Source of the DNA: Microbacterium luteolum
GTDB taxonomy: Bacteria; Actinomycetota; Actinomycetes; Actinomycetales; Microbacteriaceae
Length of the DNA: 64,000 nucleotides
Assembly (NCBI RefSeq): GCF_039533965.1
Contig: NZ_BAAAUN010000001.1
Location: forward strand, 868,001-932,000
Direction of reading: 5' to 3'
This document shows positions 46,045 through 55,399 of this stretch, piece by piece (within the stretch, counting starts at the first letter, position 1; each line of letters starts with the position of its first letter). The position numbers were made by a program, and so were the translations under genes. The notes beneath the pieces are model-generated. The model saw only the letters and a program-made list of their open reading frames with translations. It searched no databases and was not told the origin of the DNA.

Positions 46045-46995
46045 GTGCTCCGCTACGCGCTCGTCCGAGGGGCCCTGCTGATCGCAGGGCTCCTCGTGTC
46101 GAGCGTGCTCATCTTCCTGACGCTGAGGGTCTTCCCCGGCGATGTCGCCCAGCTGATCGCCGGCACCCAGGCCTCCCCCGCCGAGGTCGACGCGCTCCGC
46201 GAGTCGCTCGGGCTGAACCGTCCGCTCCTCACGCAGTACACCGACTGGATCGGCGGCATCTTCCGGGGCGACCTCGGCACCTCGCTGCTCTCCGGAGCAT
46301 CGGTCGGCGAGGAACTGTTCCTCAAGGCGCAGGTCACCGTCCCGCTCGGGATCATGGCGCTGCTGATCGCGATCCTGATCGCCGTGCCCTTCGGCATCCT
46401 CGCCGCACTTCTCCGCGGCCGACGCGGCGGCACCGCGCTCAGCGTCGGCGCGCAGACGCTCGCGGCCGTGCCGGTCGTCTGGGCGGGCATGATGCTCATC
46501 GTGGTCTTCTCGGTCTGGCTCGGCTGGCTGCCGCCCCAGGGGTTCCCGCGCACGGGCTGGTCGACGCCGGGTCGCGCCATCGAAGCCCTCCTTCTCCCCG
46601 CGCTCACGATCGGGATCGTCGAGGGCGCGATGCTCATGCGCTTCGTCCGCAGCGCCACGCTGCAGGCGGCGGGCCAGGACTTCGTCCGCACCGCCGCGGC
46701 GAAGGGCCTGACGCGCACGCGAGCGCTGATCCAGCACGGCATCCCCGCTGTCGGCCTGTCGATCATCACGGTGCTGGGACTCCAGGTGGCCGGGATCATC
46801 GTGGGATCCGTCGTCATCGAGCAGCTGTTCACGCTCCCCGGGATCGGGCGGATGCTCGTGGCGGACGTCGGCACCCGCGACCTGATCAAGGTGCAGAGCG
46901 AGTTGCTCGTGCTGACCGGCTTCGTGCTCGTGATCGGCTTCCTCGTCGACCTGCTGCATCGCGCGATCGATCCCCGACAGCGGGAGGCCGCATGA
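46045..46995 (+). CDS. ABC importer permease, DppB-type
   Basis: The 316-aa permease has six membrane helices with the large loop after helix 1 typical of DppB/OppB (LGLNRPLLTQYTDWIGGIFRGDLG described in part). The EAA-type coupling stretch FVRTAAAKGLTRTRALIQHG lies near 210-229. It pairs with the DppC-like permease, whose ATG overlaps its stop (ATGA). GTG start 46045 lies 17 nt after the SBP stop. Confidence 0.93.
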   Translation: MLRYALVRGALLIAGLLVSSVLIFLTLRVFPGDVAQLIAGTQASPAEVDALRESLGLNRPLLTQYTDWIGGIFRGDLGTSLLSGASVGEELFLKAQVTVPLGIMALLIAILIAVPFGILAALLRGRRGGTALSVGAQTLAAVPVVWAGMMLIVVFSVWLGWLPPQGFPRTGWSTPGRAIEALLLPALTIGIVEGAMLMRFVRSATLQAAGQDFVRTAAAKGLTRTRALIQHGIPAVGLSIITVLGLQVAGIIVGSVVIEQLFTLPGIGRMLVADVGTRDLIKVQSELLVLTGFVLVIGFLVDLLHRAIDPRQREAA

Positions 46996-47861
46996 CCCCC
47001 CGTTGGCTGTCGCGGCTCTGGGCCACGGCGACGGGCCGCTTCGGACTCATCGTCGTCGCAGTGATCGCCGTCACCGCGCTCGTGTCATCGTTCTGGACGC
47101 CGTTCGACCCGCAGTCGTCGAACATCGGCGATCGCTGGCTGCCGCCGAGCTGGCCCCACCTGCTCGGCACCGACGACACCGGCCGCGACATCCTCAGCCT
47201 GATCATGGCCGGCTCACGGACGGCCGTCTTCGTCAGCGTCGGCGCCGGCGTGGTGGCCACCGTCATCGGCATCTCCCTCGCCGCGCTCGGCGCCCTCACC
47301 GTCCGCTGGGTGCGCGAGACCGTCGCGGTGTTCGTCGACATCCTCATCGCGTTCCCCGTGCTGCTGATCGCCATGATGATCTCCTCTGTCTGGGGCGGCT
47401 CGCTCTGGGTCGTCATCTGGGCGGTCGGGATCGGGTTCGGCGTCAACATCGCCCGCGTCACCCGTCCAGAGCTGCGCCGGATGCAGCAGAGCGACTTCGT
47501 CCTCGCCGCCCGTGCTTCCGGCCTCACTCCCCGGCAGAGCCTGACGCGGCACCTGCTGCCGAACGTCGCACCCGTCTTCATCGTGCAGCTCTCCTGGTCG
47601 ATGGCCGTCGCGGTCCTCGCCGAGGCCGGACTGTCGTACCTCGGCTTCGGCGCATCGGTGGTCGAACCGAGCTGGGGCATCCTGCTGGCCGACCTGCAGC
47701 GCTACATCGGCGTCCATCCGCTGTCGGTGATCTGGCCAGGGCTCACGATCACCATCACGGTCCTCGCCCTCAACCTGCTCGGCGACGGCCTGCGCGAGGC
47801 CACGGACCCGACGCTGCGCCACCGCGCGGCGGAGCTCCACACCCCGGCGGTGGTCGCGTGA
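46992..47861 (+). CDS. ABC importer permease, DppC-type
   Basis: The 289-aa permease has six helices, the DppC hallmark LLGTDDTGRDILSLIMAGSRTA (N-terminal third, quoted in part) and the EAA-loop FVLAARASGLTPRQSLTRHL. It forms a heterodimer with the preceding permease. The stop overlaps the GTG of the first ATPase gene. The last residues ([11 protein letters not shown]) are a short cytosolic tail. Confidence 0.93.
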   Translation: MTPRWLSRLWATATGRFGLIVVAVIAVTALVSSFWTPFDPQSSNIGDRWLPPSWPHLLGTDDTGRDILSLIMAGSRTAVFVSVGAGVVATVIGISLAALGALTVRWVRETVAVFVDILIAFPVLLIAMMISSVWGGSLWVVIWAVGIGFGVNIARVTRPELRRMQQSDFVLAARASGLTPRQSLTRHLLPNVAPVFIVQLSWSMAVAVLAEAGLSYLGFGASVVEPSWGILLADLQRYIGVHPLSVIWPGLTITITVLALNLLGDGLREATDPTLRHRAAELHTPAVVA

Positions 47862-48649
47862 CGCTCGCGGTCGAGAACCTCGTCGTCGAGATCGACGGAC
47901 GTCGAGTGGTCGACGGCATCTCCTTCGACGTGCCGGACGGCTCCCGTCTCGGACTGATCGGCGAATCCGGCTCCGGCAAGTCGCTCACCGCCCTCGCGGT
48001 GCTCGGGCTCCTCCCCGAAGGCGCCACCGCGAGCGGCAGCATCCGATGGAACGGCACCGAGCTGATCGGCATGCCGGATCGCGAGCTCGCGAAGCTGCGC
48101 GGCGACGACATCGGCATCGTCTTCCAGGAACCGAGGACCGCGCTCAATCCGATCCGGACGGTCGGCCGGCAGATCGCGGAGTCCATCCGCATCCACGGAG
48201 GGCTCGGTCGCCGCGAGGCCCGAGATCGTGCGATCGCCGAGGCGGAACGCGTCCGCCTGCCCGACCCGGCCTCGATCGTGGATCGCTACCCGCACCAGCT
48301 CTCCGGCGGCCAGCGGCAGAGGGTGGCGATCGCGATGGCGCTCGCCTGCCGTCCACGACTGTTGATCGCCGATGAGCCGACGACTGCACTCGACGTCACG
48401 ATCCAATCCGAGATCCTCTCGCTGCTGCTCTCGCTCGTGGCAGAGGAGGGCATGTCGCTCGTCTTCATCACCCACGATCTCGCGGTTCTCGCGCAGGTGG
48501 CGACAGAGGGCGTCGTCCTCGAGCACGGACGCGTGGTCGAGGCCGCACCCGTGACCACGCTCCTGACCGCGCCGACCTCGCCCGTCACGCAAGCGCTGCT
48601 GCGCGACGCCACGGCGACGCTCTGGCGACCGGAAGGCGGTCCGGCATGA
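47858..48649 (+). CDS. ABC importer ATPase (DppD-type)
   Basis: The 263-aa ATPase has Walker [10 protein letters not shown]-loop FQEP, signature LSGGQRQR, Walker B LLIADEP and a switch His in FITHDLAVL. It lacks the long C-terminal oligopeptide extension with iron-sulfur cysteines found in some DppD. GTG 47858 overlaps the permease stop (GTGA). Two separate ATPases are usual for this transporter family. Confidence 0.93.
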   Translation: MTLAVENLVVEIDGRRVVDGISFDVPDGSRLGLIGESGSGKSLTALAVLGLLPEGATASGSIRWNGTELIGMPDRELAKLRGDDIGIVFQEPRTALNPIRTVGRQIAESIRIHGGLGRREARDRAIAEAERVRLPDPASIVDRYPHQLSGGQRQRVAIAMALACRPRLLIADEPTTALDVTIQSEILSLLLSLVAEEGMSLVFITHDLAVLAQVATEGVVLEHGRVVEAAPVTTLLTAPTSPVTQALLRDATATLWRPEGGPA

Positions 48650-49434
48650 GTCTGATCGAAGCGCGCGGGCTGAGCCGGGACTTCATCGTCCCGAAGCGCT
48701 CGACCTTCGAGCGCACCCGCAGACAGACCGCACTCGCGCCGACCGATCTCGATGTCGTCGAGGGATCGTCCGTGGGGGTCATCGGCGAGTCCGGCTCCGG
48801 CAAGTCCACGCTCGTCCGCCTGCTGCTGGGGCTCGATCGCCCGACGACCGGCACGGTGAGCGTGGGCGGACGGCCCGTGGACGCCACGGCTTCCGCGAAG
48901 TCCCTGCACTGGCTGCGCCGAGAGACCGGGCTGGTCTTCCAGGACCCCTACGCATCACTGGATCCGCGGATGTCGGCGGGGCAGATCGTGCGCGAGCCGC
49001 TGTGGGCGCTCGACATCGAGGGCGACCATCGGGCGAGGGTCCGCGAGGTGCTGGAGCAGGTCGGACTGGAACCCGCGATGGCCGATCGCTACCCGCATGA
49101 GTTCTCCGGCGGGCAGCGCCAGCGGATCGCGATCGCCAGGGCCATCGTGCACCGGCCGCGCATCCTGGTCGGAGACGAGCCGCTGTCCGCGCTCGACGTC
49201 ACGGTGCGCGCGCAGATCCTCGAGCTGCTGATGGAGCTGCGTCGCACGACCGACCTCACCCTGCTGCTCGTGTCGCACGACATCGGCGTCGTGCAGAACC
49301 TGTGCGACACAGTCGTCGTGATGAAGGACGGACACGTCGTCGAGCGAGGTTCCACGACGGACGTGCTCCTGCACCCGCAGCACGACTACACGAAGGCGCT
49401 GCTCTCCGCGATCCCGGTGATCCCCGGCTCCTGA
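48646..49434 (+). CDS. ABC importer ATPase (DppF-type)
   Basis: The 262-aa ATPase has Walker [11 protein letters not shown]-loop [11 protein letters not shown] (typical of DppF), signature FSGGQRQR, Walker B ILVGDEP and His in LVSHDIGVV. Its first 25 residues differ from its partner ([17 protein letters not shown]). ATG overlaps the previous stop (ATGA). It ends the operon 15 bp from the convergent GNAT gene, and no terminator hairpin is obvious in that gap. Confidence 0.93.
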   Translation: MSLIEARGLSRDFIVPKRSTFERTRRQTALAPTDLDVVEGSSVGVIGESGSGKSTLVRLLLGLDRPTTGTVSVGGRPVDATASAKSLHWLRRETGLVFQDPYASLDPRMSAGQIVREPLWALDIEGDHRARVREVLEQVGLEPAMADRYPHEFSGGQRQRIAIARAIVHRPRILVGDEPLSALDVTVRAQILELLMELRRTTDLTLLLVSHDIGVVQNLCDTVVVMKDGHVVERGSTTDVLLHPQHDYTKALLSAIPVIPGS

Positions 49435-49449
49435 CCCGTAGGATCCGTC

Positions 49450-50064
49450 TCAGCGTCCGCCGAAGAGGCTCCGGCGTCGCCGTCCGGTCGGCTTGAGCAC
49501 GCGACGCATGTAGACCGTCCCGAGATCGCGGCCGAACTTGTAGCCGACGCGACCCATGCGTCCCGCCTCGACGAAACCCAGCTTCGCGTGGAGCCGGATC
49601 GACGCCTCTGCGCCGCTGTCGCTGATGACGGCGACCATCTCGCGCAGTCCGATCTGCTCGCACGCGTCGATGAGCGCCTGCAGGAGCGCGGCGCCGAGCC
49701 CCTTGCCCCCGGCGCCGGGGCCGAGGTAGATCGAGTCCTCCACGGTGTAGCGGTAGGCGTTCTTGCCTGCCCACGGCTGCGCCAGCGCGTAGCCGATCAC
49801 GACGCCGGCCGGCGAGACGGCCACGAGGAACGGCAGCTGGAGGCGCTCGAGCAGGGCGAACTTGTCCCGCCAGTACGGGATGCTGCTGCGTCGCTCGTCG
49901 AGCGTCACCGCGGAGTTGCTCACGAAGTGGTTGTAGATCTCCCGGATGTGCGCGAGATCATTGGCGCGTGCGGGACGGATCACATAGGAGAACACCTCCG
50001 GTGCCGCCTCCGGGCGCAGATGGCGCGGCAGGACGCGACGACGGTCCCCCGGCTCGAACTGCAT
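49450..50064 (-). CDS. GNAT-family N-acetyltransferase (phosphinothricin-acetyltransferase-like)
   Basis: The 204-aa protein is a GNAT with the acetyl-CoA loop LGPGAGGKGLGAALLQ and the PAT-type opening VIRPARANDLAHIREIYNHF. Resemblance to phosphinothricin or methionine-sulfone acetyltransferases is in the whole-chain pattern; the substrate is not proven. A ~25-residue N-terminal extension (EPGDRRRVLPRHLRP) precedes the fold. ATG 50064 has TAAGCT exactly 6 nt upstream and no Shine-Dalgarno, so it is probably leaderless. The C-terminus is basic. Confidence 0.82.
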   Translation of the reverse strand: MQFEPGDRRRVLPRHLRPEAAPEVFSYVIRPARANDLAHIREIYNHFVSNSAVTLDERRSSIPYWRDKFALLERLQLPFLVAVSPAGVVIGYALAQPWAGKNAYRYTVEDSIYLGPGAGGKGLGAALLQALIDACEQIGLREMVAVISDSGAEASIRLHAKLGFVEAGRMGRVGYKFGRDLGTVYMRRVLKPTGRRRRSLFGGR

Positions 50065-50068
50065 GGGT

Positions 50069-50782
50069 TCAGCTTAGGGAGGAAGGCGCTTCGCCCTCCA
50101 CTCTCCAATCCACCGGATCGGCGCCGAGTTCCTCGAGGAGGGTGTTCGCCCGGGAGAACGGCCGGGAGCCGAAGAAGCCGCGGCGGGCCGAGAGCGGCGA
50201 GGGATGCGCTGACGCGATGACCGGCGTCTCCCCGAGCATCGGCTCCAGGTTCGCCGCGTCCTTCCCCCACAGGATCGCGACGAGCGGCTGGTCGCGGGCG
50301 ACGAGGGTCCGGATCGCGAGCTCGGTGACGCCCTCCCAGCCCCAGCCGCGGTGCGACGCCGCCGCACCCGGCTGCACGGTGAGGACTCGGTTGAGCAGCA
50401 GCACGCCCTGGTCGCTCCACGCCGTCAGGTCGCCGTGCGGAGCGGGCGGGATGCCGAGATCGCTCTCACGCTCCTTGTAGATGTTGGCGAGGCTGCGCGG
50501 GAGCGGGCGCACCTCGCGGTCGACGGCGAACGACAGACCGATCGGGTGCCCGGGAGTCGGATACGGATCCTGGCCGGTGATCAGCACCCGCACGTCGGAC
50601 AGCGGTCGCTGGAAGGCGCGCAGCACGTTCTCACCGGCAGGAAGATATCTGCGGCCGGCGGCCTGCTCGGCGCGGAGCCGCTCCCCCAGGGCGGTGATCT
50701 CGTCCTGCGCCGGCGCGAGGGCTGCGGCCCATCCCGGATCGATCTGCCCGTCAGCGGCGAGCTCGGCGAGGGTACGGGCCAT
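50069..50782 (-). CDS. ung: Uracil-DNA glycosylase (family 1)
   Basis: Ung (237 aa) removes uracil from DNA. The catalytic water-activating Asp72 is in GQDPYP, followed by GLSF. The His-containing minor-groove loop is [13 protein letters not shown]. Both motifs define family 1. ATG 50782 is the start, and the gene ends 4 bp from the GNAT start. It follows the SDR gene by 2 bp, probably as one transcript, although the two have no shared pathway. Confidence 0.95.
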   Translation of the reverse strand: MARTLAELAADGQIDPGWAAALAPAQDEITALGERLRAEQAAGRRYLPAGENVLRAFQRPLSDVRVLITGQDPYPTPGHPIGLSFAVDREVRPLPRSLANIYKERESDLGIPPAPHGDLTAWSDQGVLLLNRVLTVQPGAAASHRGWGWEGVTELAIRTLVARDQPLVAILWGKDAANLEPMLGETPVIASAHPSPLSARRGFFGSRPFSRANTLLEELGADPVDWRVEGEAPSSLS

Positions 50783-50784
50783 CG

Positions 50785-51567
50785 TCAGTCGATGGACCGC
50801 ACCCGCAGCGGGCCGCGCGCCAGGAGATGCTGCGCCGACTGCGCGACCGGACGCATCGTGATGAGGTCGAGGTTGACGTGGGCCGGAGACTCCAGCGCGT
50901 AGGCGATCACATCGGCCACGTCGCCGGCGAGGAGCGGGGCCTCCACACCCGAGTACACGGCCTCCGCCGCCACGGTGTCGCCACCGAGACGGTTCAGCGT
51001 GAACTCCTCGGTGTGCACCATGCCCGGCGCGACCTCGACGACGCGGATCGGCTCGCCGTTCAGCTCCTGACGCAGAACCCGCACCAGCATCGCCTCGGCG
51101 GCCTTGGCGGCGTTGTAACCCGCCCCGCCGGCGTAGGCCGTCTGCGCGGCCGTCGACGTGATGAAGACGGTGTCCGCGTGGCCATCCGCTGCGGCCGCGA
51201 GGCGCAGCAGCGGGAGCAGTCCCGACACCAGGCGCTGCGTCGCCAGCACGTTGGCGTCGAACATCCACTGCCAGTCGTCGATCGACGCGTCCTCGACGCG
51301 ATCCGTTCCCCGCGCTCCACCGGCCACCTGCACGAGGGCGTGCACGGGCCCGGACTTCTCGAGCTCGGCCACCAGGGCGTCGACGGCCGCGGCGTCGGTG
51401 AGGTCGCAGGCGATGGCCGAGGCCCCGGTCTCCTCGGCGAGCGCCGTCAGCCGATCCTCGCGTCGTGCGACTCCGACGACATCCCATCCGCGGGTGCGGA
51501 GCTCGCGCACCGTCGCCGCGCCGATCCCGGAGCTCGCACCTGTCACCACTGCACGTCTGATCACCAT
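50785..51567 (-). CDS. Short-chain dehydrogenase/reductase
   Basis: The 260-aa classical SDR has TGASSGIG (9-16), the catalytic Ser in FITSTAAQ, and YNAAK (Tyr/Lys pair) near 151-155. The cofactor loop VARRED with Arg after the second strand suggests NADP(H). The substrate is unknown. ATG 51567 is preceded by TACGGT with a 6-nt gap. A GGAGG stretch is present but only one base before the ATG, too close to act as a Shine-Dalgarno. Divergent from metY. Confidence 0.87.
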   Translation of the reverse strand: MVIRRAVVTGASSGIGAATVRELRTRGWDVVGVARREDRLTALAEETGASAIACDLTDAAAVDALVAELEKSGPVHALVQVAGGARGTDRVEDASIDDWQWMFDANVLATQRLVSGLLPLLRLAAAADGHADTVFITSTAAQTAYAGGAGYNAAKAAEAMLVRVLRQELNGEPIRVVEVAPGMVHTEEFTLNRLGGDTVAAEAVYSGVEAPLLAGDVADVIAYALESPAHVNLDLITMRPVAQSAQHLLARGPLRVRSID

Positions 51568-51616
51568 GCCTCCACCGTACGATGTTCCCGCGCGATTTCG
51601 CGGTCCGGCACTGTTA

Positions 51617-51664
51617 CGTCACATTTCCCGGTCCTTGTTGACACGAGCCGATATTCCGTACTCT
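51617..51664 (+). promoter_or_regulatory. metY: metY promoter with upstream 12-mer shared with cysK
   Basis: CGTCACATTTCC (51617-51628) is identical to 5570-5581 before cysK. TTGACA (51638-51643) and TACTCT (51659-51664), 15 nt apart, form a plausible housekeeping promoter. The 12-mer lies 9 nt upstream of the -35, an activator-like position. Confidence 0.5.
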
Positions 51665-51714
51665 CGCTGCAACGGCATCCGCCATCCGACCTTCAATCGT
51701 TCCAGGGGGAACAC

Positions 51715-53037
51715 ATGACCGCACCCGAGTCCTGGCGCTTCGAGACCAAGCAGATCCACTCGGGTGCCGCGCCCGATCCGGTGACGAAGGCCCGCGCCAC
51801 GCCGATCTACCAGACCACGTCGTATGTGTTCGACAGCGCGGACCACGCTGCCAACCTCTTCGCCCTCGCGGAGTTCGGCAACATCTACACGCGCATCCAG
51901 AACCCCACGCAGGACGTGCTCGAGCAGCGCCTCGCCGCGCTCGAGGGCGGCACCGGTGCCCTCGTCCTCGCCAGCGGCCAGGCCGCATCCACGTTCGCCG
52001 TGCTGAACATCGCCGAGGCCGGCGACCACTTCGTCGCCTCGAGCTCGATCTACGGCGGCACGTACAACCTCTTCAAGTACACCCTCGCCAAGCTCGGCAT
52101 CGAGGTCACCTTCGTCGAGAACCAGGACGACCCGGAGGAATGGCGCCGCGCGGTCCGTCCGAACACGAAGCTGTTCTTCGCGGAGACGATCGGCAACCCG
52201 CAGATCAACATCCTCGACATCCGCACAGTGGCCGACGTCGCGCACGAGAACGGCGTCCCGCTGATCGTCGACAACACGATCGCCACGCCGTACCTGATCC
52301 GCCCGTTCGAGTTCGGCGCCGACATCGTCGTGCACTCCGTCACGAAGTTCCTCGGCGGCCACGGCACGACCATCGGCGGCGTCATCATCGACGGCGGAAA
52401 GTTCGAGTGGTCGAAGAACGTCGACAAGTTCCCCGGCCTCACGGTTCCGGACCCCTCGTACCACGGCGCCAGCTACACCGCCGCTGTCGGCGACCCGCTC
52501 GCCTACATCATCAAAGCCCGCGTGCAGCTGCTGCGCGACCTCGGTTCGGCCATCGCGCCGCAGAGCGCCTGGAACCTCATCCAGGGTGTCGAGACGCTGT
52601 CGCTGCGCATCGAGCGCCACGTGCAGAACGCGCAGGAGATCGCCGAATGGCTCGACAGCCGTGACGACGTCGCGACGGTGAACTACTCGGGTCTGCCCTC
52701 CTCGCCCTGGTACGCCAAGGCGAACGAGTACGCCCCCAAGGGCGTCGGCGCGGTGCTGTCGTTCGAGCTCAAGGGCGGCGTCGAGGCCGGTCGCGAGTTC
52801 GTCAACAGCCTGTCGCTGTTCAGCCACCTCGCCAACATCGGCGACGTGCGCTCGCTCGTCATCCACCCGGCATCGACCACCCACGCGCAGCTCACCCCCG
52901 AACAGCAGCTCACGGCCGGCGTCACGCCGGGCCTGGTCCGTCTCTCGGTGGGCATCGAGAACGTCGACGACCTGAAGGCCGACCTCGAAGAGGCTCTCGC
53001 TGCGGCACGCCGCGTGTCGGAGGCCGCTCGCGCCTGA
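51715..53037 (+). CDS. metY: O-acetylhomoserine sulfhydrylase (bifunctional O-acetylhomoserine/O-acetylserine)
   Basis: MetY (440 aa, Cys/Met-metabolism PLP family) joins sulfide to O-acetylhomoserine to give homocysteine. The PLP lysine is Lys211 in HSVTKFLGG. YGGTYNLF and SLGxxxSL-like stretches with HPASTTHAQL (C-terminal) are typical of the OAH sulfhydrylase branch. AGGGGGAACAC precedes the ATG. A terminator follows at 53053-53085. Together with metX (54186) it makes the direct-sulfhydrylation route to methionine. Confidence 0.94.
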   Translation: MTAPESWRFETKQIHSGAAPDPVTKARATPIYQTTSYVFDSADHAANLFALAEFGNIYTRIQNPTQDVLEQRLAALEGGTGALVLASGQAASTFAVLNIAEAGDHFVASSSIYGGTYNLFKYTLAKLGIEVTFVENQDDPEEWRRAVRPNTKLFFAETIGNPQINILDIRTVADVAHENGVPLIVDNTIATPYLIRPFEFGADIVVHSVTKFLGGHGTTIGGVIIDGGKFEWSKNVDKFPGLTVPDPSYHGASYTAAVGDPLAYIIKARVQLLRDLGSAIAPQSAWNLIQGVETLSLRIERHVQNAQEIAEWLDSRDDVATVNYSGLPSSPWYAKANEYAPKGVGAVLSFELKGGVEAGREFVNSLSLFSHLANIGDVRSLVIHPASTTHAQLTPEQQLTAGVTPGLVRLSVGIENVDDLKADLEEALAAARRVSEAARA

Positions 53038-53052
53038 TCTCCGGAACGGAAG

Positions 53053-53085
53053 GAAGTGCCCCGGGTCGACGACCCGGGGCACTTC
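53053..53085 (+). terminator. Intrinsic terminator after metY
   Basis: GAAGTGCCCCGGGT (53053-53066) pairs perfectly with ACCCGGGGCACTTC (53072-53085) around CGACG. The foot is A/T-containing and TGCGT follows. Confidence 0.8.
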
Positions 53086-53236
53086 TGCGTCCGCGTGCCT
53101 CCACACGGCGATCGCACAGCACGATCGCCCAGAATGGGAGGTCCTGCCCGAGGAGCCCGCGATCGCCATCACATCCCCCCGCCCGACCGTCCCGAGACTG
53201 CCGTCTCGGCGGTCCCGTGCGCGCTCCGGACGGCTC

Positions 53237-54145
53237 GTGGCGGTATCCGGCCTGATCCTGCTGTTCGCCGTGATCTGCGCCTGGGTCCCCGGGGCGATCG
53301 GCACGGCCGCAGCTGCAGCCCTGCCGTGGACCGGGCTCGCTCTCGCGATCGTGGCCGTGCTCGCACTCTTCCTGGCACGACGCGTGCTGATCGTCCTGCT
53401 GGTCCCCGCTCTCGCCTGGACCCTCGCGATCTTCCCTTCGCTCCCGGGACCGGGCTCGAACCCGGCGACGGATGCCGCACCCGTGACGGTCGTCAGCCAG
53501 AACGTGCGCGCGCACTCCGGCGGAGCCGCCGCATCGGCCGACGATCTCGCGAGCCTCGGCGCCGACGTGATCGCCCTCACGGAACTCGACGCCGACAGCC
53601 TCACTGCGGCCAGTGCCGCGCTGGCCGAGGAGTACCCGCACTCCTACGCGATCGGGACGGTGGGGGTCTGGAGCCGCTTCCCGATCGACGACGCCGTCCC
53701 CCTGACGCTCGGCCTGGACTGGAAGCGCGCCCTGCGCGTCTCGGTGCAGACGCCGGACGCCGATGTCGCCGTCTACGTCCTGCACGCGGCCTCGGTGCGC
53801 CCAGGGCAGCAGCACGACCGCGACATGATGCTGTCCGGCATCGCCCAGGCCGTCGCCGACGACGAGGCGGACTCGATCATCGTCGTCGGCGACTTCAACG
53901 CCGCATCGGCAGATCCGGCCCTGGGCGCGGTCCGCTCCGAACTCGACTGGGTCCGACCGACCGACGGCACCCTCGGCATGACGTGGCCGGCCTCCCTGCC
54001 CCTCGCCCGCATCGACCACGTCTTCGTGCGGGGACTCGACGTGAACAGTTCCACGACGCGACGCGCCGGGAACAGCGATCATCTCGCGACCGTGACGAGC
54101 GTCAGCATCCGGATGCCGAGCGCGGAATCCGTCCCGGAACCGTAA
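53237..54145 (+). CDS. Membrane-anchored endonuclease/exonuclease/phosphatase-fold protein
   Basis: The protein has two or three N-terminal helices (about 5-60) and an extracytoplasmic EEP domain from ~85: SQNVRAHSG, ALTELDA (catalytic Glu), VVGDFNAASADP (Asp/Asn), and GNSDHLATV (Asp/His). Such proteins are lipid or phosphodiester hydrolases. GTG 53237 is the first conventional start, giving 302 aa, but a better context lies upstream: GAGGAG (53150-53155) then ATC 53162 in frame, adding the basic segment PRPTVPRLPSRRSRARSGR before the first helix. No ATG, GTG or TTG occurs between. It separates metY from metX. Confidence 0.8.
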   Translation: MAVSGLILLFAVICAWVPGAIGTAAAAALPWTGLALAIVAVLALFLARRVLIVLLVPALAWTLAIFPSLPGPGSNPATDAAPVTVVSQNVRAHSGGAAASADDLASLGADVIALTELDADSLTAASAALAEEYPHSYAIGTVGVWSRFPIDDAVPLTLGLDWKRALRVSVQTPDADVAVYVLHAASVRPGQQHDRDMMLSGIAQAVADDEADSIIVVGDFNAASADPALGAVRSELDWVRPTDGTLGMTWPASLPLARIDHVFVRGLDVNSSTTRRAGNSDHLATVTSVSIRMPSAESVPEP

Positions 54146-54185
54146 CGTTCACCGGGCGGGTCCTCGGCCAGGCGAGAATGGAACC

Positions 54186-55391
54186 ATGGACTGGCAGACG
54201 ACCTCCGAGGACACGGTGCCCTCAGCGCCCGTGACGGAGGCCGACGTACGGCTGCTCCGCGCCCGCCCCCCGGCGACCGGTGCCTGGCGCGACGGGGATC
54301 CTGTCGGCGGTCGACGCTTCGGGAGCTTCGGGGCCTTCACGACCGAGAGCGGTGCGGTCCTCCCCGGCATCCGACTGGCCTACGAGAGCTGGGGCGAGCT
54401 CAACGAGGCCCGCGACAACGCGGTGCTCGTGCTGCACGCGCTGACCGGCGACAGCCACGTGCGCGGGGCGGCCGGCGCGGGCCACGCGACCGCTGGATGG
54501 TGGGAGGACGTCACCGGCCCCGGCGCGCCGCTCGACACCGACCGCTGGTTCGTGATCGCCCCGAACATGCTCGGCGGCTGCCAGGGCTCGACGGGGCCCG
54601 CGAGCGTCGCCCCCACCGGCTACGAGTGGGCGTCGCGCTTCCCCTATCTCACGATCCGCGACCAGGTCGCTGCCCAGGTGCGTCTCGCCGATGCTCTCGG
54701 GATCGACCGGTGGGCCGCCGTCGTCGGCGGATCCATGGGGGGCATGCACGCTCTGGAGTGGGCCGTCACGCACCCAGAGCGCGTCGCGCGTCTCGCCGTG
54801 CTCTCGTCTCCCCCGATCACCACAGCGGACCAGATCGCGCTGAACACGGTGCAGCTCGAGGCGATCCGGATGGACCCGCGCTTCCAGGGCGGGGAGTACT
54901 ACGACCTCGGTGACGGCGACGGCCCGCACCGCGGTCTCGCCCTCGCGCGGCGGATGGCTCTGCTGAACTACCGCAGCCCGATCGAGCTCAACCAGCGGTT
55001 CCAGCGCTCCTGGCAGTCCGGTGTCTCCCCCCTGGGGCACGGCGGTCGCTTCGCGGTGGAGTCGTACCTCGACTTCCACGGCAACAAGTTCACGCGCCGC
55101 TTCGACGCGAACAGCTACATCACCCTGGTCGAGGCGATGAACTCCCACGACGTCGGACGGGACCGCGGCGGTGTGGAGGAAGCTCTGCGCGCCGTCACCG
55201 CCACGACCCTGGTCATCGGCATCGACAGCGACAGGCTCTTCCCCGTCGACGGGCAGCAGCGGATCGCGCGGAGCATCCCGAACGTCGTCGGTGGCGATGC
55301 GGTCGTGCTCACCAGCGACTTCGGGCACGACGGCTTCCTCATCGAGACCGAAGCCGTCGGCACGCACCTGCGGCGACTGCTCGCCGACTGA
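54186..55391 (+). CDS. metX: Homoserine O-acetyltransferase
   Basis: MetX (401 aa, alpha/beta-hydrolase fold) acetylates homoserine with acetyl-CoA, feeding MetY. The nucleophile is Ser183 in VVGGSMGGMH, the acid is in GIDSDRLFP, and the His is in FGHDGFLIE. The NMLGGCQGSTGP motif (127-138) marks the acetyltransferase rather than lipase branch. GAGAAT lies 6 nt before the ATG, so a leaderless start is possible. The EEP gene stop is 40 bp upstream. Confidence 0.94.
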   Translation: MDWQTTSEDTVPSAPVTEADVRLLRARPPATGAWRDGDPVGGRRFGSFGAFTTESGAVLPGIRLAYESWGELNEARDNAVLVLHALTGDSHVRGAAGAGHATAGWWEDVTGPGAPLDTDRWFVIAPNMLGGCQGSTGPASVAPTGYEWASRFPYLTIRDQVAAQVRLADALGIDRWAAVVGGSMGGMHALEWAVTHPERVARLAVLSSPPITTADQIALNTVQLEAIRMDPRFQGGEYYDLGDGDGPHRGLALARRMALLNYRSPIELNQRFQRSWQSGVSPLGHGGRFAVESYLDFHGNKFTRRFDANSYITLVEAMNSHDVGRDRGGVEEALRAVTATTLVIGIDSDRLFPVDGQQRIARSIPNVVGGDAVVLTSDFGHDGFLIETEAVGTHLRRLLAD

Positions 55392-55399
55392 GCCTGCGC

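Noticed and set aside
51568..51714. SAM or other methionine riboswitch before metY
   Set aside because: No riboswitch-like stem set is apparent; the region holds an ordinary promoter and the shared 12-mer.
50827..53037. Upstream in-frame extension of metY to 736 codons
   Set aside because: The extension is antisense to the SDR gene, and ATG 51715 has a strong AGGGGGA ribosome site.
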